Shown one piece after another: positions 11,037 to 21,815 of a stretch of DNA of 64,000 bases (position 1 is the first letter of the stretch; every line of letters starts with the position of its first letter). Origin of the DNA: Blastobasis lacticolella. Lineage: Eukaryota; Arthropoda; Insecta; Lepidoptera; Blastobasidae. A program made the translations under genes and the position numbers. The stretch spans positions 14,793,001 to 14,857,000 of the forward strand of contig LR990054.1 of assembly GCA_905147135.1 (NCBI GenBank), in the 5' to 3' direction. The notes under the pieces were generated by a model that saw only the letters and a program-made list of their open reading frames with translations, was not told the DNA's origin and ran no database searches.

Positions 11037-11274
11037 AAAAATATGCTTAGACAAATTCACACAGCGTCATCTATCCCTAAGTAAGCAAAGCTTGTGTTAT
11101 GGGTGTTAGATAACTGATAAACTAATTTTACCTTTACTTTTTTTTATACTTACTACACCCAGACCCGTAACAGAAATTAAAATTCATCATTTCAATTTCT
11201 GCTCGGCCGGCAATCGAACTCGGGGCCTCTGCGTAGCAACCGGCATGTTAACCAACTGAACCACTCAGGTCGTC
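11037..11274 (-). mobile_element. S2 SINE, near full length
   Basis: On the minus strand the head 'gacgacctgagtggttcag' and a worn B box precede 'agaaattgaaatgatga', then the 3' body 'gatgacgctgtgtgaattt' and the tail. Flanks share aaaattc (11026-11032, 11275-11281) with imperfect extension, a possible short TSD. Confidence 0.75.
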
Positions 11275-11289
11275 AAAATTCGAAATATT

Positions 11290-11670
11290 GCCGTTTCATT
11301 TCATTTCGTGACATTTGGCGGAAAGAAAGAAAGCTCGTCAGTATCTGTTATCACTTTACACATCGCGCGTGCGTAAACACGCAATTTTATGTAAATGCAT
11401 TTACGAAACACACGGATTTCTTTTTTGGCGCGTTAAAAATGAGGAGGCAGAAATATCACGTATCAATATTGACCTCTGTTTAGGGCGAACCCAAATAAAG
11501 GTTCATATTACCCGCCAGGTGGCAATATGAAAGTGAAAACGGGTTTCACTATCTATCGTGTGTCTCGCGGCCTTATCTTTTAGACACGCGAGGTCACGAG
11601 GGTCGTGGACTACACACAGCGCTTTTGACGTGTCATTTTATCAAATAACCTGTCGTTCATAAATTTTCAT
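11290..11670. other. Unassigned DNA
   Basis: An open frame at 11315-11530 starts MAERKKARQYLLSLYTSRVR; no family is recognised. Nothing else is seen. Confidence 0.3.
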
Positions 11671-11678
11671 ACAGGTAC

Positions 11679-11857
11679 AGGTGAATGCTCTTACTTGGAA
11701 AGCATCGTGAGGTTACACATGATCCAATCTGGTCAGGTGTTAACTAGTGTAAGGTGGCAGTCGCTCTACTATGATAACCTGATCTACCACATCGTGGATC
11801 AAGGCCCTCGCGTGAGAGATAACAGCCGGGATATTAACGCCAAGATGATTATTATTA
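11679..11857 (+). mobile_element. S1 SINE, 3' half
   Basis: It starts inside the S1 body ('gaatgctcttac') and runs through 'tgatccaatctggtcaggtg' and 'gatattaacgccaagatgat' into an ATT-rich tail. The tRNA-like head is missing. Confidence 0.7.
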
Positions 11858-11884
11858 TACTAGTGGATATGTAACAAAAAGTAC

Positions 11885-12030
11885 AAGTAGGGACCTACTC
11901 ATTTTTTCTGGCTCTATCTATTGTTGAAAACCACATTAAAATCCGTTGCAGAGTTTAAAATATCTAACCGTACATAGATACATAGAGATAGACGGCGGGA
12001 AGCGACTTTATTTCATACTATGTAAAGATA
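11885..12030 (-). mobile_element. Helitron H2, 5' part
   Basis: On the minus strand it begins with the 'catagtatgaaataaagtcg' block, then 'caacggattttaatgtggtt' and 'caacaatagatagagc'. This is the H2 5' half. The CTAG end is missing. Confidence 0.6.
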
Positions 12031-12067
12031 CCTACTGTACGTACTATAAGTCCAATAGCGGACTTTT

Positions 12068-12290
12068 TTTTTATGACTTACGGTAGGCAAGCGGGACACC
12101 TGATGGGAAGTGGTCACCACTGCCTATAGACATTAGCAACACCAAGAGTATCGCCAATGCGTTGCCCACCTCTATAACACGTTTGATCTGGCAGCACACA
12201 GCAAAAAGGCAAATGCTCCACTGCCAAAGCCACGGTTCCCCATATCCCCACCCCATAGAGCACTGGAGACCTTACTCACCGGCAGATACA
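12068..12290 (-). mobile_element. LA-type LINE 3' end
   Basis: The T-run at 12065-12072 is the minus-strand A tail. It is preceded by 'cccgcttgcctaccgtaag' and 'gtgaccacttcccatcagg', and upstream by the 'cgtggctttggcagtgga' block of LA. The copy is 5'-truncated. Confidence 0.7.
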
Positions 12291-12534
12291 CCATGCATGG
12301 CTACCAATCTAATCAGAAATTAGTCATGAAATCGGTCTGTGTATCACGAAGATCCTAAAATGTCACACTTTATGAGTCTGGGACGTTGATTAAAGCGTCT
12401 CGGAATCATATTCTAGATTTACAGCGTGACTGGCAGTCGATCGCGATTGTGGAATAACGTTATGTCTTCGGTTTTGCTAAGCCATTAGGATTAGAAACGG
12501 TCGGTTTGAACATTCTACAAATTCGGCTGTCATT

Positions 12535-12568
12535 TCATACCTTTTATCTTGACTTTGAATCTTGAATT
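12535..12568 (+). mobile_element. Non-LTR tail (CTTGAAT-type)
   Basis: 'ttgactttgaatcttgaatt' is a simple tandem tail of the kind left by CR1- or Jockey-like elements. The upstream body is not recognisable. Confidence 0.35.
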
Positions 12569-12570
12569 GA

Positions 12571-12898
12571 GCTTCGGTGGCCGAGTGGTAAAGGTCCCCG
12601 ACTCGTAAGCGTGAGGTAGCGGGTACAAATCCCAATGCGGCCGTGTACTAATGACTCTTTTCTGAGTTATGTACATTAGTTGAATACTAACCGATGCTCA
12701 TACGGTAAGGGAAAACCTCATAATGAGAATTGCATATTCAGGCGACTGAATGTGTAACCATGATCCAATCTGGTCAGTTTCCCCTTGTCACTACAACGGA
12801 GGGTCACAGAGGTCAGATGGCAGTCGCTCCACTGTAATTACCTGATCTGCTAAATTCTAGATCATGGTCAAGGCGAACCCCTGGCCCTCGTGTCCCAA
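12571..12898 (+). mobile_element. S1 SINE
   Basis: The head 'cttcggtggccgagtggtaa' gives an A-box-like motif and 'gcgggtacaaatccc' a mutated B box. The S1 body follows in order and stops near 'ctggccctcgtgtccc', so the GATG tail is lost. Confidence 0.8.
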
Positions 12899-12899
12899 A

Positions 12900-13390
12900 C
12901 TATTATTTTTAAAGAAGGCTTTTATTTTTCCTTGGAACACCTTCATGCTTTTTAACAAAAACACATCCAGAAGATTTCAAAGATTTATTACCCAGTGCGT
13001 ATCATATATCTTTACGTTATCATAAAAGTCGTTTTTCATCCTCGAAAGGCGTCCTCGTAACTGTTTTATGGAACAGAATGAGGTCCTTTAATATCAATAT
13101 CAACATCGGCATGATACATCAATTTTACGGCTCGATCAATCATTTTCGAATAAATCCCCTGAATACGAAAGCCAAGGGGTTGAAAGCTTGTTCAGCACAT
13201 TAAGGTGTACGTAATATACAAAATTTGTCCCATATGTGTAGGTATTAGATACTCGTCTCGGCAATCTGATTACCCGCAAGAATTTGAGTCTGGGAAATTC
13301 TTATTTTCGTGTGATGTCGCTATTTTATTCAAGATATAAAATAACATTACATTAATAATGTCTTTGCTACCTACTCGGTAATAGCGGAGC
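12900..13390. other. Unassigned AT-rich DNA
   Basis: No gene or repeat recognised. Confidence 0.3.
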
Positions 13391-13396
13391 ATATAG

Positions 13397-13492
13397 GTGT
13401 AGTGAAGAACCACGAAAGTGGTTCTTCACTACACTACACTTCACATATTATCGGGTTACTAACCGGGGTAACAAACCCGATAATATATGTGA
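13397..13492. mobile_element. Double foldback element
   Basis: A perfect 17-bp hairpin (13397-13413 and 13418-13434, loop gaaa) is followed by a second inverted repeat (13441-13457 and 13474-13492) built on 'tcacatattatcgggtt'. The sequence matches the arms of 2569-2665, marking the same small family. Confidence 0.65.
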
Positions 13493-13633
13493 TGAACATC
13501 AATATATATAGAAGTCTTTGGTAGTGAAAGAATACCGGAGCATCTTTGACGATCCCTTAAAGAAGACCTACTTTGTACTTAATACAGTGTACAGAGTAAC
13601 GTAATTGTGTTTACGTTGAGAAATGTATGTAAG

Positions 13634-13830
13634 TAATAATAATAATAATAATAATAATAACTCTTTATTGCAACCTAAACCAAATGAATACCTAAATCGA
13701 AATTCACTGAAACAAATTTCGGTTCAGTGCACAGAGAATCCAGAGTTAATAAGGAAAGTTCAGGTAGGTAGGTACGGTCTCGCTCAAAAGCGCTAACCAC
13801 CTTAAAATTACATTCCAGTGTCGCTTTTAA
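13634..13830 (-). mobile_element. LINE 3' end with (TTA)n tail
   Basis: The (ATA)n tract at 13634-13662 followed by 'actctttattgcaacctaaa' is, on the minus strand, a 3' UTR with AATAAA and a TTA-repeat tail. The body beyond about 13830 is not recognisable. Confidence 0.5.
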
Positions 13831-13839
13831 AAGGTTTTA

Positions 13840-14400
13840 CAGCATGTACGAGTATCATACTTTTCGAAAGGGAATAAAGTAATATCAAAATCCCTCGTAA
13901 TGTTTTTTATTACAATTTAAAATCACTTAATCAGTTTTACTTTTAAAAGTCACAAATATATAGCAGGTTTCACAATACTTATATTTATATATAGGACCGC
14001 TTATTGTTTAAAACTATTACCCATATACTTAAGCTACGTTTCCACAGTCGCCCATAAAAGCAACCTACATTACGGTCTGCCCCAGCGGCTGTCACGTAAG
14101 CCTAGTAATATCCCCTTTGTCTATACGCACTTGAATATGATAAATTATGAACCATAACTTTATTCCGCCATCCTGAGCCATATATTATTCAGGAGCCACC
14201 GCTACCGGCCAAACTTAACCCTCTTCGGTTGAGGTGAAATTGTTTCAGACTCAGGTGGTACGTCGGTCTGACGTCTTTCTGAAATATGTTTTTTGTGATG
14301 TAATTTTTGGTTTTGTATCGTTTTGTGGTTGTGAGGTTGTTGTTACGTGTGATGTTTAGTATAACGTTAGACGTTGCGTTAACGTTCTATAACATGAATG
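13840..14400. other. Unassigned AT-rich DNA
   Basis: No gene or repeat recognised. Confidence 0.3.
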
Positions 14401-14408
14401 ACATTTTA

Positions 14409-14490
14409 CTAGTGAACCCGGCGCGACTTCGATCGTGTGGCGTCCTATCCCTACCTTACCCTACCCCTACCCCTACCCCACCTTGCCCGT
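14409..14490 (-). mobile_element. Helitron H2, 3' terminus
   Basis: The minus strand ends '...aagtcgcgccgggttcactag' (shown by 'ctagtgaacccggcgcgac' on plus), preceded by 'gacgccacacgatc' and a GGGTAG-type tract. This is the H2 end with its characteristic simple repeat. Confidence 0.65.
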
Positions 14491-14499
14491 GAATTCGGT

Positions 14500-15470
14500 T
14501 ATTTTTGGAGATTAAAAACAGCCCCTAGTACCCAACTAAATAACATACAGCCTTGATAAAACATACAGCCAGACAGACTTACTTTCTCCCCCTTCAAAAG
14601 TCTGTATTTAAAAAAAAATATATTTAACGTATAAGTGTCAGAAATCAAACTGAGAGCGAAGTGACGTTATGAATGAAATGCATTTTATATAGCACCTAAA
14701 ATCCTTTTTCATCCGAGCTACCTCAAACCATTGTTAGCAAGCTACTGAGACAGGGCCAGATCAAACGAAATGAGGATCAGTCACGATTCTTGATTAGCTT
14801 ATGACATCATATGGATGAAGAAATTTTCACGATATCTTACTACTTATTTGCGCTAGAACACTCTGATTCGACACATGGCTAAACCTTTCGTAACACGTTA
14901 TAAAGCACGAATTTCATTGCACTTGACATTTCCTTCAAACTTTTATAACTTAGGCATTTCAAAATTGACTTCAAAAATTCTTCGAAAGGGTTTCATTTCT
15001 ATGAAAATAGGTCCACTTTTCATCAACAAACCTATAACATTCTACCATATGATTGATCCTTGTTATGGAATGGCAATATATTTTCTCCATATCGACGTCT
15101 ATCAGACTACCTCATCTTCTACGGGTTAAGATGCGGTATTACAGGGCTTCGCATAAATAAGGTTGGCACGGATCTCAGGGAGAGTGCTCTCAGTAAATTC
15201 CCATCGGGATAATGAGGCTATAAATGCTAAATTAGCCAACTGTGGACCCTTACTGCCTTGGATTGGGCGGTCGCGGTTCCCGATTACTGGACGGGAACAG
15301 GGTGACTTATGGTCTGTAATTTATAAAGGTTGAATAAGCAAATATTCTGCACAAATTGTATAGGAAGCCAGGTGCATATGTAAGTTTGTAATGTGTTTAT
15401 CAGAAAGCTTTCTTTTAATAAGCACGCATTTTTACAGGAAACTACAAAACTACACTGTATGTTTTTTTTT
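14500..15470. other. Unassigned DNA, about 1 kb
   Basis: The frame at 14875-15129 encodes a hydrophobic peptide without recognised domain. No repeat is identified. Confidence 0.3.
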
Positions 15471-15479
15471 ATTTTTGTG

Positions 15480-15700
15480 CTATTTTAACGAACGAGAAAA
15501 GAGGGGTGGCATAAGTTTGACGTGTGTATCTGTGGCTTTGTGTATCTGTCTGTGGCATCGTAGCTCGCGAACGGATGGACCGATTTGAATGCGGTTTTTT
15601 TTATTTTAAAGTCAGTTTAATCAAGATGGTTCTTAGTTTTGTTTCATTAAAATCGGCCTTTTAGTTTAGATAATATTGGAAATAAAGTAAACTTGGTCGG
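15480..15700 (+). repeat. Dispersed repeat family E
   Basis: It holds 'gcgaacggatggaccgattt', 'gtttaatcaagatgg' and 'ttagataatattggaaat'. The same blocks in the same order recur at 22425, 27055 and (minus) 41095. The class is uncertain; the termini are not clear. Confidence 0.55.
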
Positions 15701-15751
15701 AGGTTAACCGACTTTTTCTGTCAGTTGGGTCATGGAATGGTGCACTGTTGG

Positions 15752-15795
15752 AATACAATATTCGAATGAGCAAAAAGTCATTCGAATATTGTATT
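15752..15795. repeat. Perfect 18-bp palindrome
   Basis: Arms 15752-15769 (aatacaatattcgaatga) and 15778-15795 are exact inverted copies with an 8-base loop. Confidence 0.7.
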
Positions 15796-15992
15796 GTATA
15801 ATCAGCATACTTACATACACACTCACGCCCGTATCCCATAGGGGTAGGCAAAAACTATCGAATACCATAAGCTACGACCCTGACCCACCTTTTTTGCCTC
15901 TTCCACATTCATACCTGCCCTTTTTGAAGACTGTCATTTATTTTATTAGCGTTGTCTTTCTCGGGCACCACGGCACTAAGATCGTATTCAAC

Positions 15993-16245
15993 ACGTAAGC
16001 GAGAGATCCAATGACTCTTTTCTGAGTTATGTATATTAGTTGAATGCTTACGGTGAGGAAAAATATCGCGGTTAAAAAGACAGGCGACTGAATGTTTAAC
16101 AATGATCCAATCTAGTCAGGTTTCGCTAGTAGCACGGTCAGACCGGAGGTCAGATGGCAGTCGCTCTACTACAATTACCTGACCAGCCTATTAATCCTGG
16201 ATCACGGTAAAGGCGGACTCCGGGCCTTCGTGCCCGAAAGCACAA
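15993..16245 (+). mobile_element. S1 SINE, head lost
   Basis: It begins at the 'cgtaagcgagag' part of the tRNA-like head and continues through 'atgactcttttctgagttat' and 'aatgatccaatctagtcagg' to 'ggccttcgtgcccg'. The B-box region is deleted. Confidence 0.7.
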
Positions 16246-16249
16246 ATGG

Positions 16250-16620
16250 GACAATGGTGATTCATGACTTCAAAATTCAGACCAATAGTTGTTGCGTTAT
16301 GATTGTGGCTGAATGTATATTCAGACTTACTGTAAAAAATAAATTTTTCATCTACCCCAGAATCAAACCCTATATAACTAACCAAACACCTGAATTTGCA
16401 CTAACTTCCTACCCTATAATGGAATAAGACCTCACTGCTAGCAAACGACATTACTTCGGGCCTGTATCAAAATTAGATTTAGAAACGGGTAGGACCGTCG
16501 TAAGTGGTATTATTAGTCCTAATGTATTTACGGATAAGTAGGGTATCAAAAGTTTGATCCTCGTAGAATAGAAAGTAAGGGAAGCTGTAGACGATTCTCC
16601 TATTAATCATGTGCTATTAT
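16250..16620. other. Unassigned DNA
   Basis: Nothing recognisable. Confidence 0.3.
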
Positions 16621-16621
16621 A

Positions 16622-16700
16622 TCCTACTAACATTATAAATGAAAAAAATTGTGTGGATGTATGTTAGGATGGGTTTCACTATCCTTCTACTACATCTAAA
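16622..16700 (+). mobile_element. Helitron H1, 5' fragment
   Basis: It starts TCCTACTAACATTATAAATG after A, the H1 5' terminus. The rest is lost after about 80 bp. Confidence 0.6.
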
Positions 16701-16708
16701 AAGTATCT

Positions 16709-16929
16709 AAATCATCATCATCATCACAGCCAGTAACAGTCCACTGCAAGACTTAGGGCCTCTCCCACGAAAGGGGAGGTTATTGTCATAATCTTCACGC
16801 TTGGCAGGCGGGTGGAGATCGCACGCAGTGTTTAAATATAACAATGGAAAATGCTGCTGCCCATTTTTCAGACTACTGATCTTTTGCCTCGAAAACATTA
16901 GTCGCCTTGTACGACACCCATGAGCGTAG
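16709..16929 (-). mobile_element. R280 retroelement, 5'-truncated
   Basis: The plus strand starts with the ATCATCATCATC tail complement, then 'acagtccactgcaagactta' and 'cttggcaggcggg', and ends at 'gtacgacacccatgag'. The 5' part seen at 5329 is missing. Confidence 0.75.
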
Positions 16930-16936
16930 AATCTAA

Positions 16937-17030
16937 ATAGTTTATCAGTTATATAACACACATAATACAAGCTTTTCTTACTTTATGGCTAGATGGCGCT
17001 GTGTTTTGTACAAGCATTTTTATTTATTTA
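16937..17030 (+). mobile_element. S2 SINE, 3' part
   Basis: It contains 'agtttatcagttatataaca', 'ctagatggcgctgtgt' and the TTTATTTATTTA tail, the last third of S2. Confidence 0.65.
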
Positions 17031-17194
17031 TCTATACATGTATAAAACAAAGTCGCTTCCCGCTGTCTGTCCCTCTGTATGTCTTAGATATTTTGAACTA
17101 CGCAACTGATTTTAATGCAGTTTTCAACAATAAATAGGTTCATCTAGAGGAAACTTTAAAGGAACAACAAGGGTAGTCGCGGCGGGCCAGCCAG
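17031..17194 (+). mobile_element. Helitron H2 in an S2 tail
   Basis: It starts TCTATACATGTATAAAACAA directly after the A of the S2 tail, contains 'caactgattttaatgcag', and ends '...gtcgcggcgggccagccag' before T (CTAG worn to CCAG). At 164 bp it is near full length and younger than the SINE. Confidence 0.65.
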
Positions 17195-17199
17195 TAAGG

Positions 17200-17620
17200 G
17201 ATAAATTCTTACCTATCCGACGAGATACTGAAATAAAAGCACGCTGCTGCTAAAGTTGTACTTGGTTACTAAGCCCGTACATTTTACGGATCATGCCCGA
17301 ATATATTCGTGGCTAACTACTCTGTAACTAAGCCACGGCTCATGCACGAGCGGGGTGAACTCCGCTAATCCGCCAGTTTAAAATTCAGGTTGGCACTTCC
17401 CACGGTATATTTAGCCGGGATTGAATTACAAAGTTCCACAGCTGCCGAGTGTAGTTTATAATTGAATTGGAAAATTGTAACCCTATTCATATTTAGTTTG
17501 AGTCCAATTTGCAGTGTAGGTGCTGGTGATTCGATTAGTTTGGAATAGAGATGGTTTTATTCGTAGTTCGGTAAAAAAAAGTTCGGTGGCAACGAATTGA
17601 AAAGGCTGCAGTGGTACAGT
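17200..17620. other. Unassigned DNA
   Basis: No gene or repeat recognised. Confidence 0.3.
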
Positions 17621-17624
17621 GGCG

Positions 17625-17745
17625 GCAGACAACGATAGTGCGACGTGCGGTTTTGAGGTCTCTTATTGGTTGGGCGACATCAGTCGTACGACCATGGTCG
17701 CACGAGCAATTAGGACAGCGCCTTATGCAATTTGACCGAATGCTT
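17625..17745 (+). repeat. Unclassified repeat, copy 1 of 2
   Basis: It shares 'tcttattggt', 'gtcgtacgaccatggtcgca' and 'aattaggacagcgcct' in order with 37494-37620. The palindrome cgaccatggtcg is central to both. Confidence 0.6.
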
Positions 17746-18018
17746 AAACAGTAGCGGCGTGAGAGATTCGCGGCTAAAATTAGGCTGAGGGATACATGGT
17801 AAGTAGGCGCCTAATATGTGCTTTTTGTATACATACCTACATGATGGATTAATGTAGATAACGGAAATAGACCGCAGATATCTGTGAAAACTAAGATGCC
17901 TCAGGCCCTATTGCCCTGGCTACCTTGTCCGGAATAGACGGTCTCCAGAAGATTTACAGAGAATCAGGGTTCTTTTATAGGTTCGTTTATGGTTAATCAC
18001 AACTAAATTAAGTAAGAA

Positions 18019-18513
18019 CGGCAGTCATATGTGACCCTAAACTCCCTGTGAAGCTCAAAGGGCTTATATACAACAGTATAATTAGACCGGTGATGCTCTA
18101 TGGCTGCGAGACATGGCCAGCGCTGACGAAACACGTTCGCGAACTCCACGCCAACGAAATTAAAATGCTGCGCTGGATGTGTGGAATTACGCGACTCGAT
18201 CGAGTACGTAAAGAGTACATCCGTGGCCTTGGTGTGAGGGATATCGTAGATAAGATCGAGGAGGCTCGTCTGCGCTGGTTTGGTCACGTGTTGCGTAAGC
18301 CTCAGGGATACGTGGGAAATAGATGTCTGAATCTGCCGGTATCGGAAAAGAGGCCCCGTGGGCGACCCAAGAAGCGATGGATTGACATCGCTGAGTCGAA
18401 TGCGAGAGCCAACGGCTTACGACAAGGGGATGCCGAAGACCGGGCGAAGTAGAGAAGATTGAGTAGGAAAGCGGACCGTGGCAGAGGCCGGGATAAGCGC
18501 TAGGACGATGATA
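18019..18513 (+). mobile_element. RTE LINE, 5'-truncated, perfect 20-bp TSD
   Basis: The insertion is bounded by acaactaaattaagtaagaa at 17999-18018 and 18514-18533, an exact TSD that fixes its ends. It carries the C-terminal end of an RTE-type polyprotein and closes '...gctaggacgatgataac'. Related 3' ends occur at 8265, 26517, 32990, 43034, 43547 and 44501, so the family has been active here. This copy is too short to move by itself. Confidence 0.92.
18021..18503 (+). pseudogene. RTE polyprotein C-terminal fragment
   Basis: The frame reads through a CDPKLPVKLKGLIYNS block, RPVMLYGCETW, KMLRWMCGITRLDRVR, an EARLRWFGHVLR block and RPRGRPKKRW. This is the order found downstream of the reverse-transcriptase domain in RTE-clade LINEs. 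A TAG at 18450-18452 stands where the copy at 44501 has TGG (Trp). Reading on, the family sequence continues to a second stop at 18501-18503. So the first stop is a nonsense change and the second is probably the original end. The endonuclease and polymerase domains are absent. Confidence 0.88.
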
Positions 18514-18539
18514 ACAACTAAATTAAGTAAGAAGTACTC

Positions 18540-19215
18540 TGCCTAGCTCTGATGCGAGTCAACCTATCCAATATAATTTTGTAAGAACTCTTGGTGATGT
18601 GTTCGTGATATCTTAGCTTTTTGTTAGAAAGATGTGTGATCGTTTCAGTGCCTAATAACATAATCGGGTTTAAAACTAAAATCATCCACTGTTGGATATT
18701 TAAAAGACATACAAATACAGAATACAAAAAGCAATTTAAAATTGAGCAAAACCTATTCCAGCAGTTCATGCGAAACGCAACATTTTCGCAGTCAAATAAA
18801 AACATTTTCCTGTCCAATATCGTACGGGGGAAAATGCACCGGAATTTTGCATGTTGTCATATTTTATGTCAACTTATTCCCTTTTACGGTGAAAAGAATA
18901 TTTGAATTCACTACACGGGTGCTGGAGCACTCTGGCTGCAGAAGGTAAAGGTAAAAGTTTGAAAGGAAATGTCTCATTTTGCAGTGGAGTTGCTCTACTG
19001 AGAAATGTAATAAACCGCGGAAACTCAGTTCTCACCAACTAAGAACTTACTGTTCTAAGAAAAAGCGATTCTGCCGACTATGAGCAAACTTGTTAGATAC
19101 AATTCGGAACGAAACTTGTCTCATCGATATATCTCCCTTGTGTAATATTTTGGCCGAAAGATATTTACTTTTGGGGAAATGTTATCCTGAGGCTGGACTA
19201 CTACGCGTAAATGCG
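18540..19215. other. Unassigned DNA
   Basis: Overlapping short frames on both strands (18518-18948) look random. No repeat recognised. Confidence 0.3.
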
Positions 19216-19218
19216 CTC

Positions 19219-19495
19219 TCGCTCGCTAGGGCCCGGGGCCGCCTTGACAATGATCCAGGATTTGGCAGATCAGGCAAATACGGTATATTGACTGCCATCT
19301 GACCGCCCGCGCCGTGGCCCTGTTAATAGGGAATCCTGACCAGATTGTATGTGCAGCATTCACAGTTTCCCTCACCGTAAAAGCATCGGTTAGTGTTCAA
19401 CTAATGTACATTACTCAGAAGTCATGGGACTGGGAATCGAACTCGGTACCTGTCGCTGACGAGACATACCTTTTAACCATTCGGCCACCAACGCT
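19219..19495 (-). mobile_element. S1 SINE
   Basis: On the minus strand the head ('gttggtggccgaatggttaa') leads to the S1 body with 'ggatcattgtcaaggcggcc' at the far end. The GATG tail is missing. Confidence 0.75.
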
Positions 19496-19499
19496 AGTT

Positions 19500-20795
19500 A
19501 ATTCAGAATAATAGAGACTACACTTTTTGAAGTAATATTTTAAGCTATCGGGCTACTCGTAAACCAGGTACCCAAATAAGAAACCCAAAGAAAAACTTCT
19601 ATCAAACTTTGTGTCAACGATATCCCCACCAGTCACTGTCTGGTTTCGTGCCCTACAAACAAGACATTCCAACAAGGACGAGACACGCGTTAAAGGCCAA
19701 CAATCCATTAAACTAATGTAAAACTTCGGGCGAACAGCCTATTTCGCGATAGCTAAGTACGTAACGTCAATGCGCAAGCCTTGACGAGCCGATGGACTCG
19801 TCAAGTTCTTAACTTTTCGCGAGACGTGTTAAAAGGCTCATTAAACACTTGACATACTTTCATACAGTCTACTCTACTACCTTGTTGGTAGGGTTGGTTA
19901 GTGAAATATTTTTGTGTGTTTATTTCACGTATTTCAGCGTCAGATGGAGTTTATAGATTCTTATAATATTTGTGAGGGTATTGTTTTATAAACGTTCCTA
20001 TTTAAATGGTTATGCGACTCTGTCAAACCTGAAGAGTTCGCTTGGATTTTGCTTGCTGGTTCGCTATTTATTTAAATTTCCATTTATGTGTTCCCTTGTC
20101 AAGAATAGGATAGCAAGCATGTCCCTTATGGAATGTCAAAGCACCTGCGGTTCCACATTTTCGTTACATGATAGTTAAGCGCATCAACATTAAATTAATA
20201 AATAGTATAGGACAAAATCAGTACTTGTAACTACCACTATCACAGTAATGGGAAGGGGCAACTACCGCTAATGACGTCATCTTTCATACATTTGCAGGCA
20301 GGATACCATTTTGAGGACCTAAAACAACTTCAACTTCGAAACCCGAATACAGATTGCAGTTTTGCGGGCAGCTGCAGGTATATGCTAGACGCAGAAAGCC
20401 GACGACAGGGTGCACTGGCGCTCAGGTCTATGACCAGCAGTGCACTAGTATAGGCTAAGCATGATTATAATTATCCACAATTCATTGTCCCACTTTATAC
20501 ACATATAATTATCCCACCTAAATTTAAATAATACATATCGTATAGCAAAATAAAACAAGGCCAAAAAGACAAAACAACAAATGTCCGAAATTCACTTTCC
20601 TCCCAACAATTTCGTCACTCACTTCGCGGCATAAAGATGAAGATACTACCCGAAAACTGTGTGTTATTGCTCACTGGGTTGCCTTCGCTCCGAGGCAACC
20701 CTGCGAGTCGAGCCATAAATCCAGGCACTTGATAAGAAGGTGTTGGCGTTTGATGACGTCATAAAACGCTATCTCCACAGCTCTTGCCTTGATCT
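19500..20795. other. Unassigned DNA, 1.3 kb
   Basis: No gene recognised. The plus frame at 20271-20453 may be a decayed LINE end but lacks a clear motif. Confidence 0.3.
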
Positions 20796-20799
20796 GGTT

Positions 20800-21490
20800 C
20801 ACTAATCAAAACGGGCCCTTTCAATTTGCCGGCTGTTGGGTATTGAGCCATTGTATTGATTGTGATCGAGTGTCGTTCCTTTTGATGGTAAGAATGGTGT
20901 TTATGATATTTGGGGTGAAATTGTTGAAGACTTATGTAAGACGAAATCTTTGGCAATTTTCGCTAAGAAACAAGTATTCGTTAGGTTCTCATTTTTTGAG
21001 AATGTGCTTATCAGATTTCTTTAACTTTAGTAATACCACAGTATAAAGAACTACCCCTTCATCGTCCCTCGTAATAAGCTAAGCAATAGATCGTTCTGTG
21101 TATGAGTACGGTTCTATGGCTGGTTTGACGTAGTACTAATCAAAATGGACCCTTTCAATTTATGGGCCTGGAGCCATTGTATCGATGATCGGTCATCCAG
21201 ATACGGTGGTTTATTCATTTGCATTACTCTAGAGAGAACTAGAGCGATTTCGTTATTATTTGAGGAGAATAATGGAAACTGTTCCGGGAAATGTACGCCT
21301 CTGTAAAATATATTTTGTTCTCATTTTTACTTTTGACTCCGGTGACATCTCTTTTATAACAACGATACCGAAGTCGGATAGTAGCCAAAATGTGCCTATT
21401 CAGACTTATAATATATATGCTACGACTTTTTCACACAATGCTGAAACTACTAGTCAGAATGGGTTCTTTCAATTTGTCGGTCGCAAAGAA
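20800..21490 (+). repeat. Three degenerate direct repeats
   Basis: The phrase 'ctaatcaaaacgggcccttt' followed by 'caattt' at about 20801 recurs in changed form at about 21137 and 21452, at spacings near 335 and 315 bp. Some downstream similarity ('gagccattgtat') is shared by the first two. It may be an old tandem array. Confidence 0.35.
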
Positions 21491-21769
21491 TATCTATTAA
21501 TGTAAGTATTCACACAAATCAGTGGTGAGACAATATTATTTGAAGATGTTCGGTGAACGTCGCTAGCCGAAAACGCATAGCAGACTTTAAAATATGCGTA
21601 AGATCGAGCCAAAGTGGTCAATGTCCCCTGGGTCCGATTCACAACATCGACGTCACTGTATCGAAACGATAGACATCGGTCACTGTAACGAAATACCGCC
21701 ACAACGATGGCACGCTACTTCGAGGGTACTTTACGTGCTTCTATACTTCAGGTTATGGGGTACCCAGGG

Positions 21770-21815
21770 TACCACGGTGCGCGGTAACAAAACCAGGATA
21801 TTAAAGCCAAGATGA
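21770..21815 (+). mobile_element. S1-like tail fragment
   Basis: 'accaggatattaaagccaag' followed by GATGATGAT matches the S1 3' end. It also forms the left edge of the tandem duplication at 21799. Confidence 0.4.
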
